Notes: generated from the letters alone by a model not told the origin. Positions 1-9,861 are shown, counted from the stretch's first letter. The stretch: DNA of 64,000 bases from JBBATK01 sp044228285 (GCA_044228285.1 JBGAVD010000005.1:124001-188000), one strand, 5' to 3'. A program made the numbers and translations.

Positions 1-17
1 GATAACAGCAGCAATCG

Positions 18-48
18 TTGTATATTTCCCCCAACACATGTAAATTTG
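18..48 (+). promoter_or_regulatory. Bacteroidota-type promoter for the ppiD-like gene
   Basis: TTG at 18-20, exactly 20 bases of spacer, then TAAATTTG at 41-48, an exact match to the TAnnTTTG -7 box of the Bacteroidota primary sigma factor. The predicted transcript starts about base 53, leaving a leader of about 50 bases before the ATG at 105. The same arrangement recurs upstream of other genes in this window. Confidence 0.65.
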
Positions 49-104
49 CTGCTCGACAATCGATAATCAGCATAATTCAAATAACATAGGGAGTATAGGT
101 TCAC

Positions 105-2276
105 ATGGGCTTTATGCATCGCATACGCTCACTTTCACCAATAATCATTACCACGGTGATGGTGCTATTTCTTCTCTTGATGATCAAACCCGATAATCTG
201 GAGGAGACGATCAATACCATACGTCGTGGTGGATCGAATCCGGCTGTTGGCTCAGTCAATGGCGACGATATTTTGCGCACAGACTTTGACCAACGTGTTA
301 CTGAGCTGATCGAACAGCAACGTGCACAGGCTAAGCAGCAAGGCAAAGAAGACATTGACATTGATGACGCAATGGTTCGTCAACAAGTTTGGGATCAGAT
401 GGTGCAAGAGAAGATTCTTGCTCAAGAAGCTGCAAAAGCTGGCGTGACTGTCTCTGTCGAAGAGATTGCGGATCTCATGTTTGAGAACCCACCAGAGTAC
501 CTTAAATCTGCTTTCAAAGACTCGTCTGGCACTTTCATGCGAGACATCTATGTAAAGCTGCTGAAAAATCCAGACAGTTACGGAGATTATGTCCGTGACG
601 AAGCAGCAAAGCCAGAAGCGATTGCGGAGTGGAAAGATCGTATCCGCAAGATCACCGACGGTGAAACCAAGCAAAAGTTAGTAACCAACATGCAAGTGGT
701 TACCGGTAGTGCGGCTGTTTTCTCTCCAGCGCACGTACGTCGCCAGTTTGATATCGACAACGGTTCCGCTGATTTCTCGTATGTACAGCTTGATTATTCT
801 AGAATTCCAGATTCTGAAGTCAAAGTGAGCGACGAGGAAATCTCAAAATACTATGATGAGAACAAGCAGTATTTCAAGCAAAAGGATACCCGTAAGGTCA
901 AGTATGTGTCCTTCCCAATATTGCCGTCACATCAGGACAGTGTTGAGGTTCAGCGTCGTATCATGAAACTGAACGACACTTTAAATGCTCCTGGAGTAGA
1001 TCGCTCTGCAGTGTTCGAGAGTTATATGAATGAGTATAACGGCCATAGCTTTGATTCTAAGCCAACATCTGAAATTGACCCTGCGCATTCCGCTATTCTA
1101 TCAAACATGCAAGTGAACGAAGTTATTGGTCCTGTACAATTGGGTCCAGCAACTGGTTTCATCCGTTTAGATGGTCGCAATAGTGGAGCTGATACGTCTG
1201 TCCGTGCATCACATATTCTTATCGGTTTTGGATCGAACAAGGATAGTGCAAAAGCACTGGCTACGAAGCTCTATGCTCAGGCAAAAGGTGGGGAAGACTT
1301 TAGCAAGTTGGCGTCAGAGAATTCCATCGATAAGCAATCAGCGATGCGCGGAGGAGATTTGGACTTTTTTGGCAGAGGCCGAATGGTACCTGAGTTCGAG
1401 AAGGCTGCATTCGCTGCTTCAGTTGGTTCGATTGTTGGACCAGTAGAATCACAGTTTGGCTATCACATTATCAAAGTGGTTGACAAGCGTCACGAAACAA
1501 TGAAGTACAGTGAAATCTTGTTGTTGCCAACCATTTCTACAAATACCAAAAAGACTCTGATGCGAGATGCGTTGAGCCTGAAGGAGCAAGTGGAAAAGGG
1601 CGAGAACATTGACTCAGTTGCTCGTAAGATGAAGCGTTATGCAACTCAAAGTGTCTTCTTCGAAAAGTCTGCTCAGATGTTAGGTTCTTTCGACGTTTCA
1701 AACTTTGCCTTCGCTAACGACGTGGGCAAAGTCTCCAAACCGCTCGATATTCGCGGTCAGGGATATACAATCGTGCAAGTTGCTGAACGACGTGAAGTCG
1801 GAATAAAGCCTCTTGGCGATGTAAAAGACGAAATTCGTAGTCGTTTGATGAAGACAAAAAAGCTTGACATTGTTAAAGCTCGTGCTGAAGCACTCTCACA
1901 GAAGCTTGCTGCAGCTGGTAGTTTGGATGCAGTAAAGAGCATCGACTCAACTTTGGAAGTTCGCGTAGCTACCAATGTGAAGGATGATGGGAATGTTACA
2001 GGTGCTGGCCACGATGCAGTGCTTACCGCGTCCGTTATGATGCAACAAGTTGGCAAGGTTTCTCCAGCAATTCGCGGAGAGCGGGGCTACTATATCGTTC
2101 TCGTACAGCGTCTGCAAAAGGCTGATGACTCTAAGTGGGCCGCTGAGGCGAAGTCCATTGAAAGTCGAATGCGTCAGCAAACTCGCCAGAGTGCATACTA
2201 TACTTGGTATAACTTGGTGAAGGAGAATTCGACTATTAAGGATCGTCGTAGTGAAGTTTATGGCGGCGGAAACTAG
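105..2276 (+). CDS. PpiD/SurA-like peptidyl-prolyl isomerase, membrane-anchored periplasmic foldase
   Basis: 723 residues. A short cytoplasmic N-terminus and one transmembrane segment (about residues 10-26, IIITTVMVLFLLLMI) anchor it in the inner membrane with the rest in the periplasm. The first 190 residues resemble the SurA/PpiD chaperone domain (AVGSVNGDDILRTDFDQRV). A parvulin-type rotamase domain lies at about 366-462, with RASHILI, the GGDL segment and FGYHIIKV. A second, weaker PPIC-like region and a helical tail follow. This is the usual PpiD design and length is a little above E. coli PpiD. Such proteins help fold outer-membrane and secreted proteins, which fits the many exported proteins nearby. 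GGGAG lies about 11 bases before the ATG. Confidence 0.88.
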   Translation: MGFMHRIRSLSPIIITTVMVLFLLLMIKPDNLEETINTIRRGGSNPAVGSVNGDDILRTDFDQRVTELIEQQRAQAKQQGKEDIDIDDAMVRQQVWDQMVQEKILAQEAAKAGVTVSVEEIADLMFENPPEYLKSAFKDSSGTFMRDIYVKLLKNPDSYGDYVRDEAAKPEAIAEWKDRIRKITDGETKQKLVTNMQVVTGSAAVFSPAHVRRQFDIDNGSADFSYVQLDYSRIPDSEVKVSDEEISKYYDENKQYFKQKDTRKVKYVSFPILPSHQDSVEVQRRIMKLNDTLNAPGVDRSAVFESYMNEYNGHSFDSKPTSEIDPAHSAILSNMQVNEVIGPVQLGPATGFIRLDGRNSGADTSVRASHILIGFGSNKDSAKALATKLYAQAKGGEDFSKLASENSIDKQSAMRGGDLDFFGRGRMVPEFEKAAFAASVGSIVGPVESQFGYHIIKVVDKRHETMKYSEILLLPTISTNTKKTLMRDALSLKEQVEKGENIDSVARKMKRYATQSVFFEKSAQMLGSFDVSNFAFANDVGKVSKPLDIRGQGYTIVQVAERREVGIKPLGDVKDEIRSRLMKTKKLDIVKARAEALSQKLAAAGSLDAVKSIDSTLEVRVATNVKDDGNVTGAGHDAVLTASVMMQQVGKVSPAIRGERGYYIVLVQRLQKADDSKWAAEAKSIESRMRQQTRQSAYYTWYNLVKENSTIKDRRSEVYGGGN

Positions 2277-2313
2277 AGTAGCTTCGAAATCGAAAGTTCT
2301 GTCTAGTATACAC

Positions 2314-2354
2314 GCGAAAAAGGTCTTACTCGTCTCGAGTAAGACCTTTTTCGC
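2314..2354 (+). terminator. Rho-independent terminator after the ppiD-like gene
   Basis: A perfect 19-bp inverted repeat, GCGAAAAAGGTCTTACTCG, with a three-base loop (TCT), whose right arm contains a run of five T. The palindrome also has an A-run on the left arm, so it could act in both directions. It lies 37 bases after the stop codon. Confidence 0.93.
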
Positions 2355-2549
2355 TTTATTGGCAGCTGAGTGATGGGATCTGCATACCGCAAATGGATCA
2401 CGTTCCCAGCCAACAGTGAGCCCTAGGGGTTTCAAAGGTTAAAGTTTGAACAATGTGTAACGCATTCGTGAAATACTTGTCTTTGCTGTGAACCTAGATG
2501 TATGGTCCCGTGTTATTTTTCGCATCACACAAGATGGAGCTTCTACGCC

Positions 2550-5500
2550 ATGATCACCACCGTACGCTTTCTTATCCTCTTTAGTATACTGGTTAGTTGC
2601 TCAGGAATGCTCTCTGCACAAAGCGATAGCTTGCCGGACAGTAAAGGAAGAGATTTCTGGTTCTGCTTCCCGCCTAATTTTCACAACGGCGAAAGTGACA
2701 GAGGAATTGATGATCGTGCAGTGCAGGTTCGAGACTCACTCTTCATTTTTGTTGCTGCCGAGAAACCGACGAATGTAACACTTGAGTATGCCGATTCTTC
2801 GGGTCGAGTATATCGTCGTAACTTCTTTATCAGCAACCCAGCTAACATGCTTAGCATCGGTGAGCAGTTCTATCCCTTTGAGCTTATGGGATACAATCGA
2901 TGTGGCTCAGTACTGGATTATGAGGGCGGCCAAAATTTACGAGTGGCAAATCAATACTTCCATTTGTGGAGTGATGAGGATGTGACTGTATATGCGATGG
3001 ATCAGGCATTGACGACAAGCGACGCCTTTCTTGTACTGCCGACCGATGCTCTTGGGAATCTGTACTATGTCATGAGTTATCCGGCTGATCCATCTTCGGC
3101 ACTTACGTCAAGTACTCCTTCGCAGTTTGCAGTTGTTGCAACCCAAGACAGCACCGTTGTGCGTTTTACCATGCCCAAACCTGGCCTGGTGTTTCGATAT
3201 GGAAACCCGCCAGATTCAGTAGTTCTGCAAAAAGGACAAGTCTATCTCGTACAGTCAAAACCTGGTTCCTACAGCTCACTGATCGATTTGACCGGTACCT
3301 TAGTGAAGTCGAATAAGCCAGTTGCTGTGTTTTCAGGACATCAGCGTGCTATCCTTCCAATAGAGTCACAGCAACAGCTGGCATCGCGTGATTGCTTGAT
3401 TGAGCAAATGACACCTGTCTCGACATGGGGACATACCGCGCTTTTATTGCCGTATCCAGAACCCCAAGACTCTGTGATTTATCGGGGAGACAGATATCGG
3501 ATCCTTGCCGCTTACGACAGCACTGACGTGTACATTGATAGTGTCTTCTACAAGAATCTTGACGCAGGAGAGTTCTTCGAAGGTGATTTACATGCACCTC
3601 ACACAGTGTTTGCCACACGGGCTGTAGAAGTAGCTCAATTCAAACACACTTCTTCTCCAAGCAGGAGCGTTCAGCCAGTCAACTTTCTTGGCGACCCGTT
3701 CATGATGATCATACCACCATCGAACCAGTTTCTAAAGTCATACCGTTTTGTAAATGTCCAAGCATCGAAAACCGGTCTCAATGGTTTTCCGACGGAAACC
3801 TATGAAGAGCAATGGCTGACCGTTGTCTTGCCCACAACTTCACTTCCAAGTCTGCGGGTTGATGGTGTTGCACCTACAGCCCGGTTCTCACCTGTACCAA
3901 AATCAGAGTATTCGTACGCTGCATTGCGTATGAGCGATGGGGTACACACGGTTTCAGCAGATACAGGAGTTGGTATCTATGTGTATGGATACGGTATTGC
4001 GAATTCGTATGGATACGTTGGTGGCATGGCGTATAAGCGATATGATTTCAATGCCCCCCAAGTGTTTGGTGAAGCGGAGTGTTATAGCTTGAAGGGCACT
4101 TCCTTCGATACGGCATTAGCAGACACAAAGATTGTTTCCTTGAAGTTGATGGCTGATTCACAGTTCAATACTAATGTGTACATCGAGCCTTTTATACCAC
4201 CATCCGATAGTGTTCATTTCCAAGGCACTTTACAAGATCCTCTAAAGGATGGGTACTTTATGCTCGAGGCGAGAGATCTTGAAGGCTACATCACAAGGGA
4301 ACGTTTTGACATTCCGGGTTATACTCTGAGAATTCTTGGTGCAGACTCGAGCTTACAGCTCGATCGTACTGTGAAAGAGTTCTCCGGTCCCGATAGGACC
4401 TATTGTAAAAAATATCGTTACGTGAACATTGGTGGATTCCCGCACACTGTTCGTAACATTATCTCGGCGACGCAGAATCCAAACATCAGCATCGCAGCTC
4501 CAACCCCCTCGGTGGTTAAGCCTGGTGATACATTGAGCTTTACAGTCTGCTATCGATTCCATGATTTTGGAACGTATGAAGACTCTATCCTCGTTGATTT
4601 AGACTGTCCGCTGAGAACCTTGATTCGCTATCAAATCAGCGTAGGAATCGACACCGTAGCTCCTAAGATTCAAGCGGCTGCGCGAGTGTGTGCCACAGAT
4701 CGTGTGCTTTTACTGAGTGACGCAGGAGATTATCAAACTGGAATGCAATCGGTCGACATCATTGATCAACACAATTGTTCGATCAGCTTGAGCTTTGACG
4801 CAGATACATCGAAAGCGATTCTTCGAGTGAATGATTGGCGACTTGACTCTTGGTTTAGTCTTAAACTGGTAGATTCTTCCGGGAATACGTATAGTATTAC
4901 CGATACTGTACCAGGATTCACGGTGATGTTCTCCAATGTAGATTCCCTTACTCACGCTTGGAGATTTCAAGATGCTCAGTTTAAGTTGAGTCAGTGTGAT
5001 ACCATCGAGCTCTATAACTACGGACTGTTTTCCAAAACATACTCGAGTCTGCCCCTTAAACAGAATACCCGGTTCTCGTTCCCGCAGCATCAGCTTCCCA
5101 TCACGCTGCGCTCTGGTGAACGTGTGCGCGTTGCAATCTGTTTCTATCCTGGAGCATATCCTACAACGGCGGATTCTTTGTGGCGAGATACTCTCGTATT
5201 GAGTGAAGATTGCTACACGCGCGAACTAAATTTTGCTTGCGCGGTTGTACCAAATTTGTTCACGGGAATAACGCGCTGCGATATACCACTGACGTCGAAT
5301 AGCCTTCCTGAAGGACAAACTCAATTGCATATGATGTATCCAGTGCCCTCGCACGAGGAACTGCAGTTGCTCGTAAGCGTACCAGTTGCCCAAGAGCTTC
5401 GAATTCAGGCTGTCAATGAGATTGGAACCGTTACGGAGTTGTTCCGAAGTAGTGTTGCTAAAGGCGACTATCGAATTCAAGTGTCTACTCTAACCTTACA

Positions 5501-5576
5501 ATCTGGCGTCTATAGAATTCAACTTGTTGATGCTTACGGTGGCCGAAGTTCACTTCAGCACGTGGTTATCCATTAA
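2550..5576 (+). CDS. Large secreted T9SS cargo protein with IgGFc-binding-like N-terminal region
   Basis: 1008 residues. The ATG at 2550 is chosen over an upstream in-frame start because it gives a clean signal peptide (ITTVRFLILFSILVSCSGML, then SAQ) and has GGAG ten bases upstream. LVSC inside it could also be a lipobox. The region from GRDFWFCFPPNFHNG onward, about residues 32-430, resembles the IgGFc-binding N-terminal family common in surface proteins of this group. Beta-rich domains follow. The last 80 residues (MYPVPS at the start, SGVYRIQL near the end) form a type A T9SS sorting domain, so the mature protein should be exported across the outer membrane and attached to the surface. 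The ligand is unknown. It appears to be a single-gene unit behind a terminator. Confidence 0.8.
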   Translation: MITTVRFLILFSILVSCSGMLSAQSDSLPDSKGRDFWFCFPPNFHNGESDRGIDDRAVQVRDSLFIFVAAEKPTNVTLEYADSSGRVYRRNFFISNPANMLSIGEQFYPFELMGYNRCGSVLDYEGGQNLRVANQYFHLWSDEDVTVYAMDQALTTSDAFLVLPTDALGNLYYVMSYPADPSSALTSSTPSQFAVVATQDSTVVRFTMPKPGLVFRYGNPPDSVVLQKGQVYLVQSKPGSYSSLIDLTGTLVKSNKPVAVFSGHQRAILPIESQQQLASRDCLIEQMTPVSTWGHTALLLPYPEPQDSVIYRGDRYRILAAYDSTDVYIDSVFYKNLDAGEFFEGDLHAPHTVFATRAVEVAQFKHTSSPSRSVQPVNFLGDPFMMIIPPSNQFLKSYRFVNVQASKTGLNGFPTETYEEQWLTVVLPTTSLPSLRVDGVAPTARFSPVPKSEYSYAALRMSDGVHTVSADTGVGIYVYGYGIANSYGYVGGMAYKRYDFNAPQVFGEAECYSLKGTSFDTALADTKIVSLKLMADSQFNTNVYIEPFIPPSDSVHFQGTLQDPLKDGYFMLEARDLEGYITRERFDIPGYTLRILGADSSLQLDRTVKEFSGPDRTYCKKYRYVNIGGFPHTVRNIISATQNPNISIAAPTPSVVKPGDTLSFTVCYRFHDFGTYEDSILVDLDCPLRTLIRYQISVGIDTVAPKIQAAARVCATDRVLLLSDAGDYQTGMQSVDIIDQHNCSISLSFDADTSKAILRVNDWRLDSWFSLKLVDSSGNTYSITDTVPGFTVMFSNVDSLTHAWRFQDAQFKLSQCDTIELYNYGLFSKTYSSLPLKQNTRFSFPQHQLPITLRSGERVRVAICFYPGAYPTTADSLWRDTLVLSEDCYTRELNFACAVVPNLFTGITRCDIPLTSNSLPEGQTQLHMMYPVPSHEELQLLVSVPVAQELRIQAVNEIGTVTELFRSSVAKGDYRIQVSTLTLQSGVYRIQLVDAYGGRSSLQHVVIH

Positions 5577-5604
5577 GCGAGTTTCCATTTGCCGCCTTGC
5601 TTTC

Positions 5605-5612
5605 TATCTTTG
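5605..5612 (+). promoter_or_regulatory. -7 promoter box for the transaldolase gene
   Basis: TATCTTTG is an exact match to TAnnTTTG. The -33 region, 20 bases upstream, has only TTT. The predicted leader is about 55 bases. Confidence 0.45.
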
Positions 5613-5673
5613 CACAGCTCGAGATGAGCTTTGCTAAGAACTACGAACACACCTATAATAAGAAGGCCCTGAA

Positions 5674-6345
5674 ATGGAACTCTATGTTGATACTGCTAAT
5701 ATCCAAGAAATTCAGCACGCTAATGCACTTGGAATAATCCGTGGAGTGACGACAAACCCCAGTTTGTTGGCAAAAGAAGATCCTACGGTCGATGTAAAGA
5801 AGCGAATTCTCGAGATCTACGAGACGGTAGGTGGTCACTTATCAGTCGAAGTGAACTCTACCGAGGCATCAGGAATGCTTCGTGAGGCTGAGGACATTCT
5901 CAGCTGGTTCCCAGAAGCAACGATCAAGATCCCTATGATACCTGAGGGCTTGAAGGCGGTTCGCGAACTCTCACAGCAAGATATCCCAACGAACGTAACA
6001 CTTATCTTTTCGCCGGCGCAAGCACTTGCCGCTGCACAAGCGGGCGCGACCTATGTCAGCATCTTCCTGGGCAGACTCGATGATGTAGGACAAGATGGTG
6101 CACAAGTAGTCCGCGATGTTGTTGAAATCTGGGATATGCATGATATTGAGTCTTTGATTATCGCAGCCTCAATCCGACACCCAATGCACATCGTTGAATG
6201 TGCCAAAGCTGGAGCCCACATTGCCACTGTCCCGTACAAAGTTCTCCTTCAGTCATTGAAGCATCCACTAACCGATTCTGGCCTTCAGTCGTTTATCAAC
6301 GACTATGCAAAAATGCAGGCGGATAAAGCTAAACTCAAATCGTAG
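5674..6345 (+). CDS. Transaldolase / fructose-6-phosphate aldolase family (small TalC type)
   Basis: 223 residues, the length of the short transaldolase subfamily (MipB/TalC/FSA). The Schiff-base lysine is K85 in ATIKIPMIPEG. Other family signatures are YVDTAN at 4-9, GVTTNPSLLAKE at 24-35, and SIFLGRLDD. It acts in the cytoplasm, either in the non-oxidative pentose phosphate pathway or as a fructose-6-phosphate aldolase; sequence reading alone does not separate the two activities. AGAAGG precedes the ATG. No related sugar-metabolism gene is adjacent. Confidence 0.93.
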   Translation: MELYVDTANIQEIQHANALGIIRGVTTNPSLLAKEDPTVDVKKRILEIYETVGGHLSVEVNSTEASGMLREAEDILSWFPEATIKIPMIPEGLKAVRELSQQDIPTNVTLIFSPAQALAAAQAGATYVSIFLGRLDDVGQDGAQVVRDVVEIWDMHDIESLIIAASIRHPMHIVECAKAGAHIATVPYKVLLQSLKHPLTDSGLQSFINDYAKMQADKAKLKS

Positions 6346-6535
6346 TCACACAATCGGAATCGTTTTATAGATCGGGGACCATTCGACGACCAAGTTTAGC
6401 ACCTTAGGAGTCCGTTTTAGGTCTTGCACGTTGAATCGATCGTAAGGACTCCGAGATTCTGGGTTTGGAAGGTCGTTAACTTTTGGATCGTTGGACGATG
6501 GGCAGAGCGTATCAATTAGGGGTGTAACGGAGTTC

Positions 6536-7300
6536 ATGTCAGCAAATCAAATAGTTATACATACCGACGGATCATGTCTGAATAACCCCGGGAGAGGTGG
6601 CTGGGCGGCAGTCATCGAAGAGGGAGGCATGCGGCGCGAGATTAGTGGAGGTGCACGCCTTAGCACAAACAATCGTATGGAGCTCAAGGCAGCCATTGAA
6701 GCTCTCAAAGCTGTCGCGCCTGGTAGAGATTCCAAAATCGTGATTTACACCGATTCACAATTGATGGTCAAAGGCATCGAACTTGGTTGGGCTAGGAAAT
6801 GGCGCGCAAACAATTGGAAGCGAAACAAGTCCGACAAAGCAGAAAACCCTGATCTCTGGGCTCAATTGTTAGAAGAAATTGAGAAGCGTGAGGTGAAGTT
6901 TATCTGGACCAAAGCTCACGTTGGAACCGTCGAAAATGAGCGCTGTGATGAATTGGCAAAGTATGCGGCTGACAACGCCACCGCCGTCGATGTTGTGTAT
7001 GAACGGTCAAGAGGCAATGGAGCGAATTCGATCGAACAACAAGGCATTTTTCAGCCACCAACTTCAGAGCTGAGTGCTGCGCCAAAGAATCCTCAATCGA
7101 CTATTGCGCAGAAGGCATCTTCAGCTACATCGTCTGCAACCTCGGCTACGCCAGTCGACTATCAAGTAGAGTTTGTAGCAGAAACGCAGAGCTTGGTAAT
7201 CCAGCACCCACTAAAAGGTCGCCTAGAGATTGCTACTTCTGACGTGGCATCTTTACTAGAGAAAATGAAATTTGCAATTCAACGCGGTCATGGCTTCTAA
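6536..7300 (+). CDS. rnhA: Ribonuclease HI with a C-terminal extension
   Basis: 254 residues from the ATG at 6536, which has GGAG a few bases upstream; longer in-frame starts are not supported. The RNase HI domain fills residues 1-150 with all catalytic residues: D11 (HTDGS), E49 (RMEL), D73 (YTDS), H128 (KAHVG) and D138 (CDELAK). It degrades the RNA strand of RNA-DNA hybrids. A typical bacterial RNase HI ends near residue 155. Here about 95 more residues follow: a Ser/Thr/Ala-rich linker (about 165-205) and a small predicted beta-alpha unit (VEFVAETQSLVIQHPLKGRL). I do not recognise this unit. The next gene overlaps its end by 11 bases. Confidence 0.93.
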   Translation: MSANQIVIHTDGSCLNNPGRGGWAAVIEEGGMRREISGGARLSTNNRMELKAAIEALKAVAPGRDSKIVIYTDSQLMVKGIELGWARKWRANNWKRNKSDKAENPDLWAQLLEEIEKREVKFIWTKAHVGTVENERCDELAKYAADNATAVDVVYERSRGNGANSIEQQGIFQPPTSELSAAPKNPQSTIAQKASSATSSATSATPVDYQVEFVAETQSLVIQHPLKGRLEIATSDVASLLEKMKFAIQRGHGF

Positions 7301-8138
7301 GGCTTATGTACTTCGCTATTGGATCTTGATCCTTAGCATCAGTCTGGGCGTATCAGACTCTCAGATAGTGTCTCAAGACCTTCGACTTGAACTACGTATG
7401 CTCATTCATCCACCAAAGTCCTTGGCAGAGTGGGCTGACCGTGAAGATGTATTGCGCTTAGTGCTTGATAATACAGGACAAGAGCCTCTTTCTATTAAAG
7501 TGCGAACTATTATTAAGCGAGATTCGCAACTTATTGCATATACAAGATATAGCGATGTCGCTTTAATGAATCTAGAGCAAGGGCGCACAGAGTTAGGATG
7601 TTCGAGTTTGTTGAGTTCTGAGGCGGTTGAGTTCTTAGCTTCGATCGGTCGGTGCATCGTGCGAGGGGGTGTTTTGAGTCCGGGTGACTACACTATTTGT
7701 TGTCAGGTATTAGATGGCGCGAATCCAGATTTGGTGTTGTTGTGTAGTGAATCAAAGCCTTTTCGAGTATCCGGCTATGAGTTGCCTCAGTTAAGTGAGC
7801 CAGTCAATTATCGGTGGATTACGCGCGATAGGCCTGTACTTTTTAAGTGGAAGGCGATACAGCCATCGCCGCAAGTACCTCGAATCGTTCGTTACAAGTT
7901 CCTTCTTTACGAATCTGCAAAAGGTCTGGATCCATCGTATGTAGTAGAGACCCTAACGCCGATACTAGAGAAGTTTAGTGACAACATTAGTCCACTTTCC
8001 ATTGTCATTCCCCTCCAAAAACTCAGTTTAAGCCCAGATCACCAATATGTATGGACGGTGCAGGCTTTGGATCAAGATTCGCGGCCTTATGGTGATCCCG
8101 ATGGAATGGCTGATCCATTCATTTTCAGAATACGATAG
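7290..8138 (+). CDS. Secreted protein of unknown function
   Basis: 282 residues from the ATG at 7290; a TTG 18 bases upstream in frame is less likely. The N-terminus (KAYVLRYWILILSISLGVSD) is a probable signal peptide. The first half (LRMLIHPPKSLAEWADREDV, LSPGDYTICCQVLDG) looks like the beta-sandwich region seen in some Bacteroidota exported proteins sometimes labelled TANFOR, and the second half (RPVLFKWKAIQP, YVWTVQALDQDSRPYGDPDG) is fibronectin-III-like. No T9SS tail is visible. It overlaps rnhA by 11 bases and is probably translationally coupled to it, though the functional link is unclear. Confidence 0.7.
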   Translation: MASKAYVLRYWILILSISLGVSDSQIVSQDLRLELRMLIHPPKSLAEWADREDVLRLVLDNTGQEPLSIKVRTIIKRDSQLIAYTRYSDVALMNLEQGRTELGCSSLLSSEAVEFLASIGRCIVRGGVLSPGDYTICCQVLDGANPDLVLLCSESKPFRVSGYELPQLSEPVNYRWITRDRPVLFKWKAIQPSPQVPRIVRYKFLLYESAKGLDPSYVVETLTPILEKFSDNISPLSIVIPLQKLSLSPDHQYVWTVQALDQDSRPYGDPDGMADPFIFRIR

Positions 8139-8171
8139 ATCTCCGCACTTTTTACTGCAGGAAGTAAGGGG

Positions 8172-8184
8172 GAAGCGAAGCTTC
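8172..8184. repeat. Intergenic hairpin with GC-GAA-GC core
   Basis: GAAGC, GAA loop, GCTTC, between the convergent stops at 8138 and 8225. There is no T-tract. It belongs to the set of similar hairpins at 36969, 42270, 59817 and 61892. Confidence 0.45.
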
Positions 8185-8224
8185 ACCATGACAAAAAGAC
8201 GGTATAAGGAGTAGTGTCGTCCGT

Positions 8225-9817
8225 CTACTTGTGGTCTTTCGTAATATCTCGCTGGGTGCGGACCGAGTGGAAGGCAAATTCTGTAACCGACAAGGCGTCG
8301 GTGGGTTGAATGCTGATTTTTACAAAATACCGCAGCATGAGTTTGGACAGTTTAGAGAATCTACCGCTTGTTAAGTAGTTCGCGACTTCTGGGTTGAGGT
8401 GCAAAATGAGACGAAACTCGTGCGATTTTTGGCGAAAAGCGTAGAGCCAGCGATCAATTTGATTAATCAGCAATGCTTTTGTGTTCACACGGCCACTGCC
8501 ACTGCAGGTCGGGCAGGCGTCGCTAACCCATTCAGCCATATTCTGGCGAATGCGCTGTCTCGTGATCTGTATAAGTCCAAGCTGAGTAACAGGATACACA
8601 ATAGCTTTCGCACGATCCTTCTGGAGTTCGTGTTTCATCTCTTGGAAGAGCTTGTTTCGGTTTTTCTCGTCGGCCATATCAATAAAGTCAACAACGATCA
8701 TTCCTCCGATATCTCGAAGTCTTAGTTGTCGGGCGACTTCACGAGCAGCCTCCAGATTCACCTTAACAGCATTGTTTTCCTGATCAGAATCGAAAGTGGC
8801 GCGACCGGAATTGACGTCGATGACCAACATGGCCTCCGTATGATCGAAGATAATGTAGCCTCCACCGGGCAATTGTATGCGTTTTGCAAAGATTGCGTCG
8901 ATTTCGCGCTGTAACTGCACAGCCTCGAACATCGGTTGGCGCGATGAAAAGTACTGGAGTTTGTTAAGAAGGACGGGGGCATTGTCTTCGAGGTACTTCT
9001 CTAAATCGCGAAACAGGCGTTTATTGTTAACAACCACGCGATAAACATCACGAGTGAAAAGGTCTCGAATGACCGAATTCGCAATACTGAGATCTTTATA
9101 AATGAGTCCCGGTCTCGTCATCTGTTTCACTTTTGACTCGATTTCCATCCAATTCTCGAGTAGCGAGTCCCAATCTCGCTTCAACTCTACATCCGTATGA
9201 TGTTGTGAAGCCGTACGAATGATACAACCTGATCCTTGTGGAAGAACTTGTTTCGCAAGCTGGCGAAGGCGTTTCCGTTCTTTAAAAGACTCTATTTTCT
9301 TGCTCACTCCGATAACATTTTCGAAGGGCATAAACACCACATAGCGGCCAGGAAGGGAAATGCGCGTAGTTACTCTAACTCCTTTGCTTGCATAGGCTTC
9401 ACGAACAACCTGCACAAGAACCATTTGTTTTGGCTGGAGATTAATAACCACATCTCCAGAGCGTTTTGTTTGGAAAACAGGCTTTGATCTATGGGTTTTG
9501 CGGTTGGAAGACACCCTGAGCGCTTCGGTAGCCGATGCAGAGAGTTCTTCTTCATCTTCATCATCGTCCACATCGAACGAGTCTTCCATGCTCGAATCGA
9601 CATCCGAAAAGTGGAGGAAACCGTCTTGATCCATGCCGATATCAATAAAGGCGGCATTCATACCTTGGACGATTTTTTGGACCTTTCCAAGGAAAATGCT
9701 GCCTACCAGACGTTCTTTATCTGGCATTTCAATGAAGTACTCGGCGAGGGTGCCATCTTCAGTGAGGGCTACTCTGGTTTCTTCGAGCTCAGCGTTGATA
9801 TAGATTTCTTTTTTCAT
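8225..9817 (-). CDS. rng: Ribonuclease E/G family endoribonuclease
   Basis: 530 residues. The ATG at 9817 begins MKKEIYINAE, the usual RNase G start; the same frame is open upstream but runs through an RNA gene. An S1-like domain (about 35-150) carries an unusual acidic insert (DVDDDEDEEE, about 84-95). Catalytic magnesium ligands are D334 (VIDVNSG) and D377 (VVDFID), 43 residues apart exactly as in E. coli RNase E (303 and 346). The zinc-link CPTCSGSG is present. The long C-terminal degradosome scaffold of RNase E is absent, so RNase G is the closer match. It acts in rRNA processing and mRNA decay in the cytoplasm. Only 44 bases separate it from the SRP RNA, so it is probably expressed by read-through from that promoter. 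Confidence 0.93.
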   Translation of the reverse strand: MKKEIYINAELEETRVALTEDGTLAEYFIEMPDKERLVGSIFLGKVQKIVQGMNAAFIDIGMDQDGFLHFSDVDSSMEDSFDVDDDEDEEELSASATEALRVSSNRKTHRSKPVFQTKRSGDVVINLQPKQMVLVQVVREAYASKGVRVTTRISLPGRYVVFMPFENVIGVSKKIESFKERKRLRQLAKQVLPQGSGCIIRTASQHHTDVELKRDWDSLLENWMEIESKVKQMTRPGLIYKDLSIANSVIRDLFTRDVYRVVVNNKRLFRDLEKYLEDNAPVLLNKLQYFSSRQPMFEAVQLQREIDAIFAKRIQLPGGGYIIFDHTEAMLVIDVNSGRATFDSDQENNAVKVNLEAAREVARQLRLRDIGGMIVVDFIDMADEKNRNKLFQEMKHELQKDRAKAIVYPVTQLGLIQITRQRIRQNMAEWVSDACPTCSGSGRVNTKALLINQIDRWLYAFRQKSHEFRLILHLNPEVANYLTSGRFSKLSKLMLRYFVKISIQPTDALSVTEFAFHSVRTQRDITKDHK

Positions 9818-9848
9818 GGAAGGCTCAGAAACGGATCCACAGGCAGGC

Positions 9849-9861
9849 AAAAATAAAAAAT
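9849..9861 (-). terminator. T-rich tract ending the SRP RNA
   Basis: On the minus strand the closing helix of the SRP RNA (ACTTGACC) is followed at once by ATTTTTTATTTTT. The RNA's own terminal helix plus this tract works as a terminator, which must be leaky if RNase E/G depends on the same promoter. Confidence 0.6.

Noticed and set aside
4710..5090. 126-codon antisense frame inside the IgGFc-binding-like gene
   Set aside because: Shadow of a strongly supported coding sequence.
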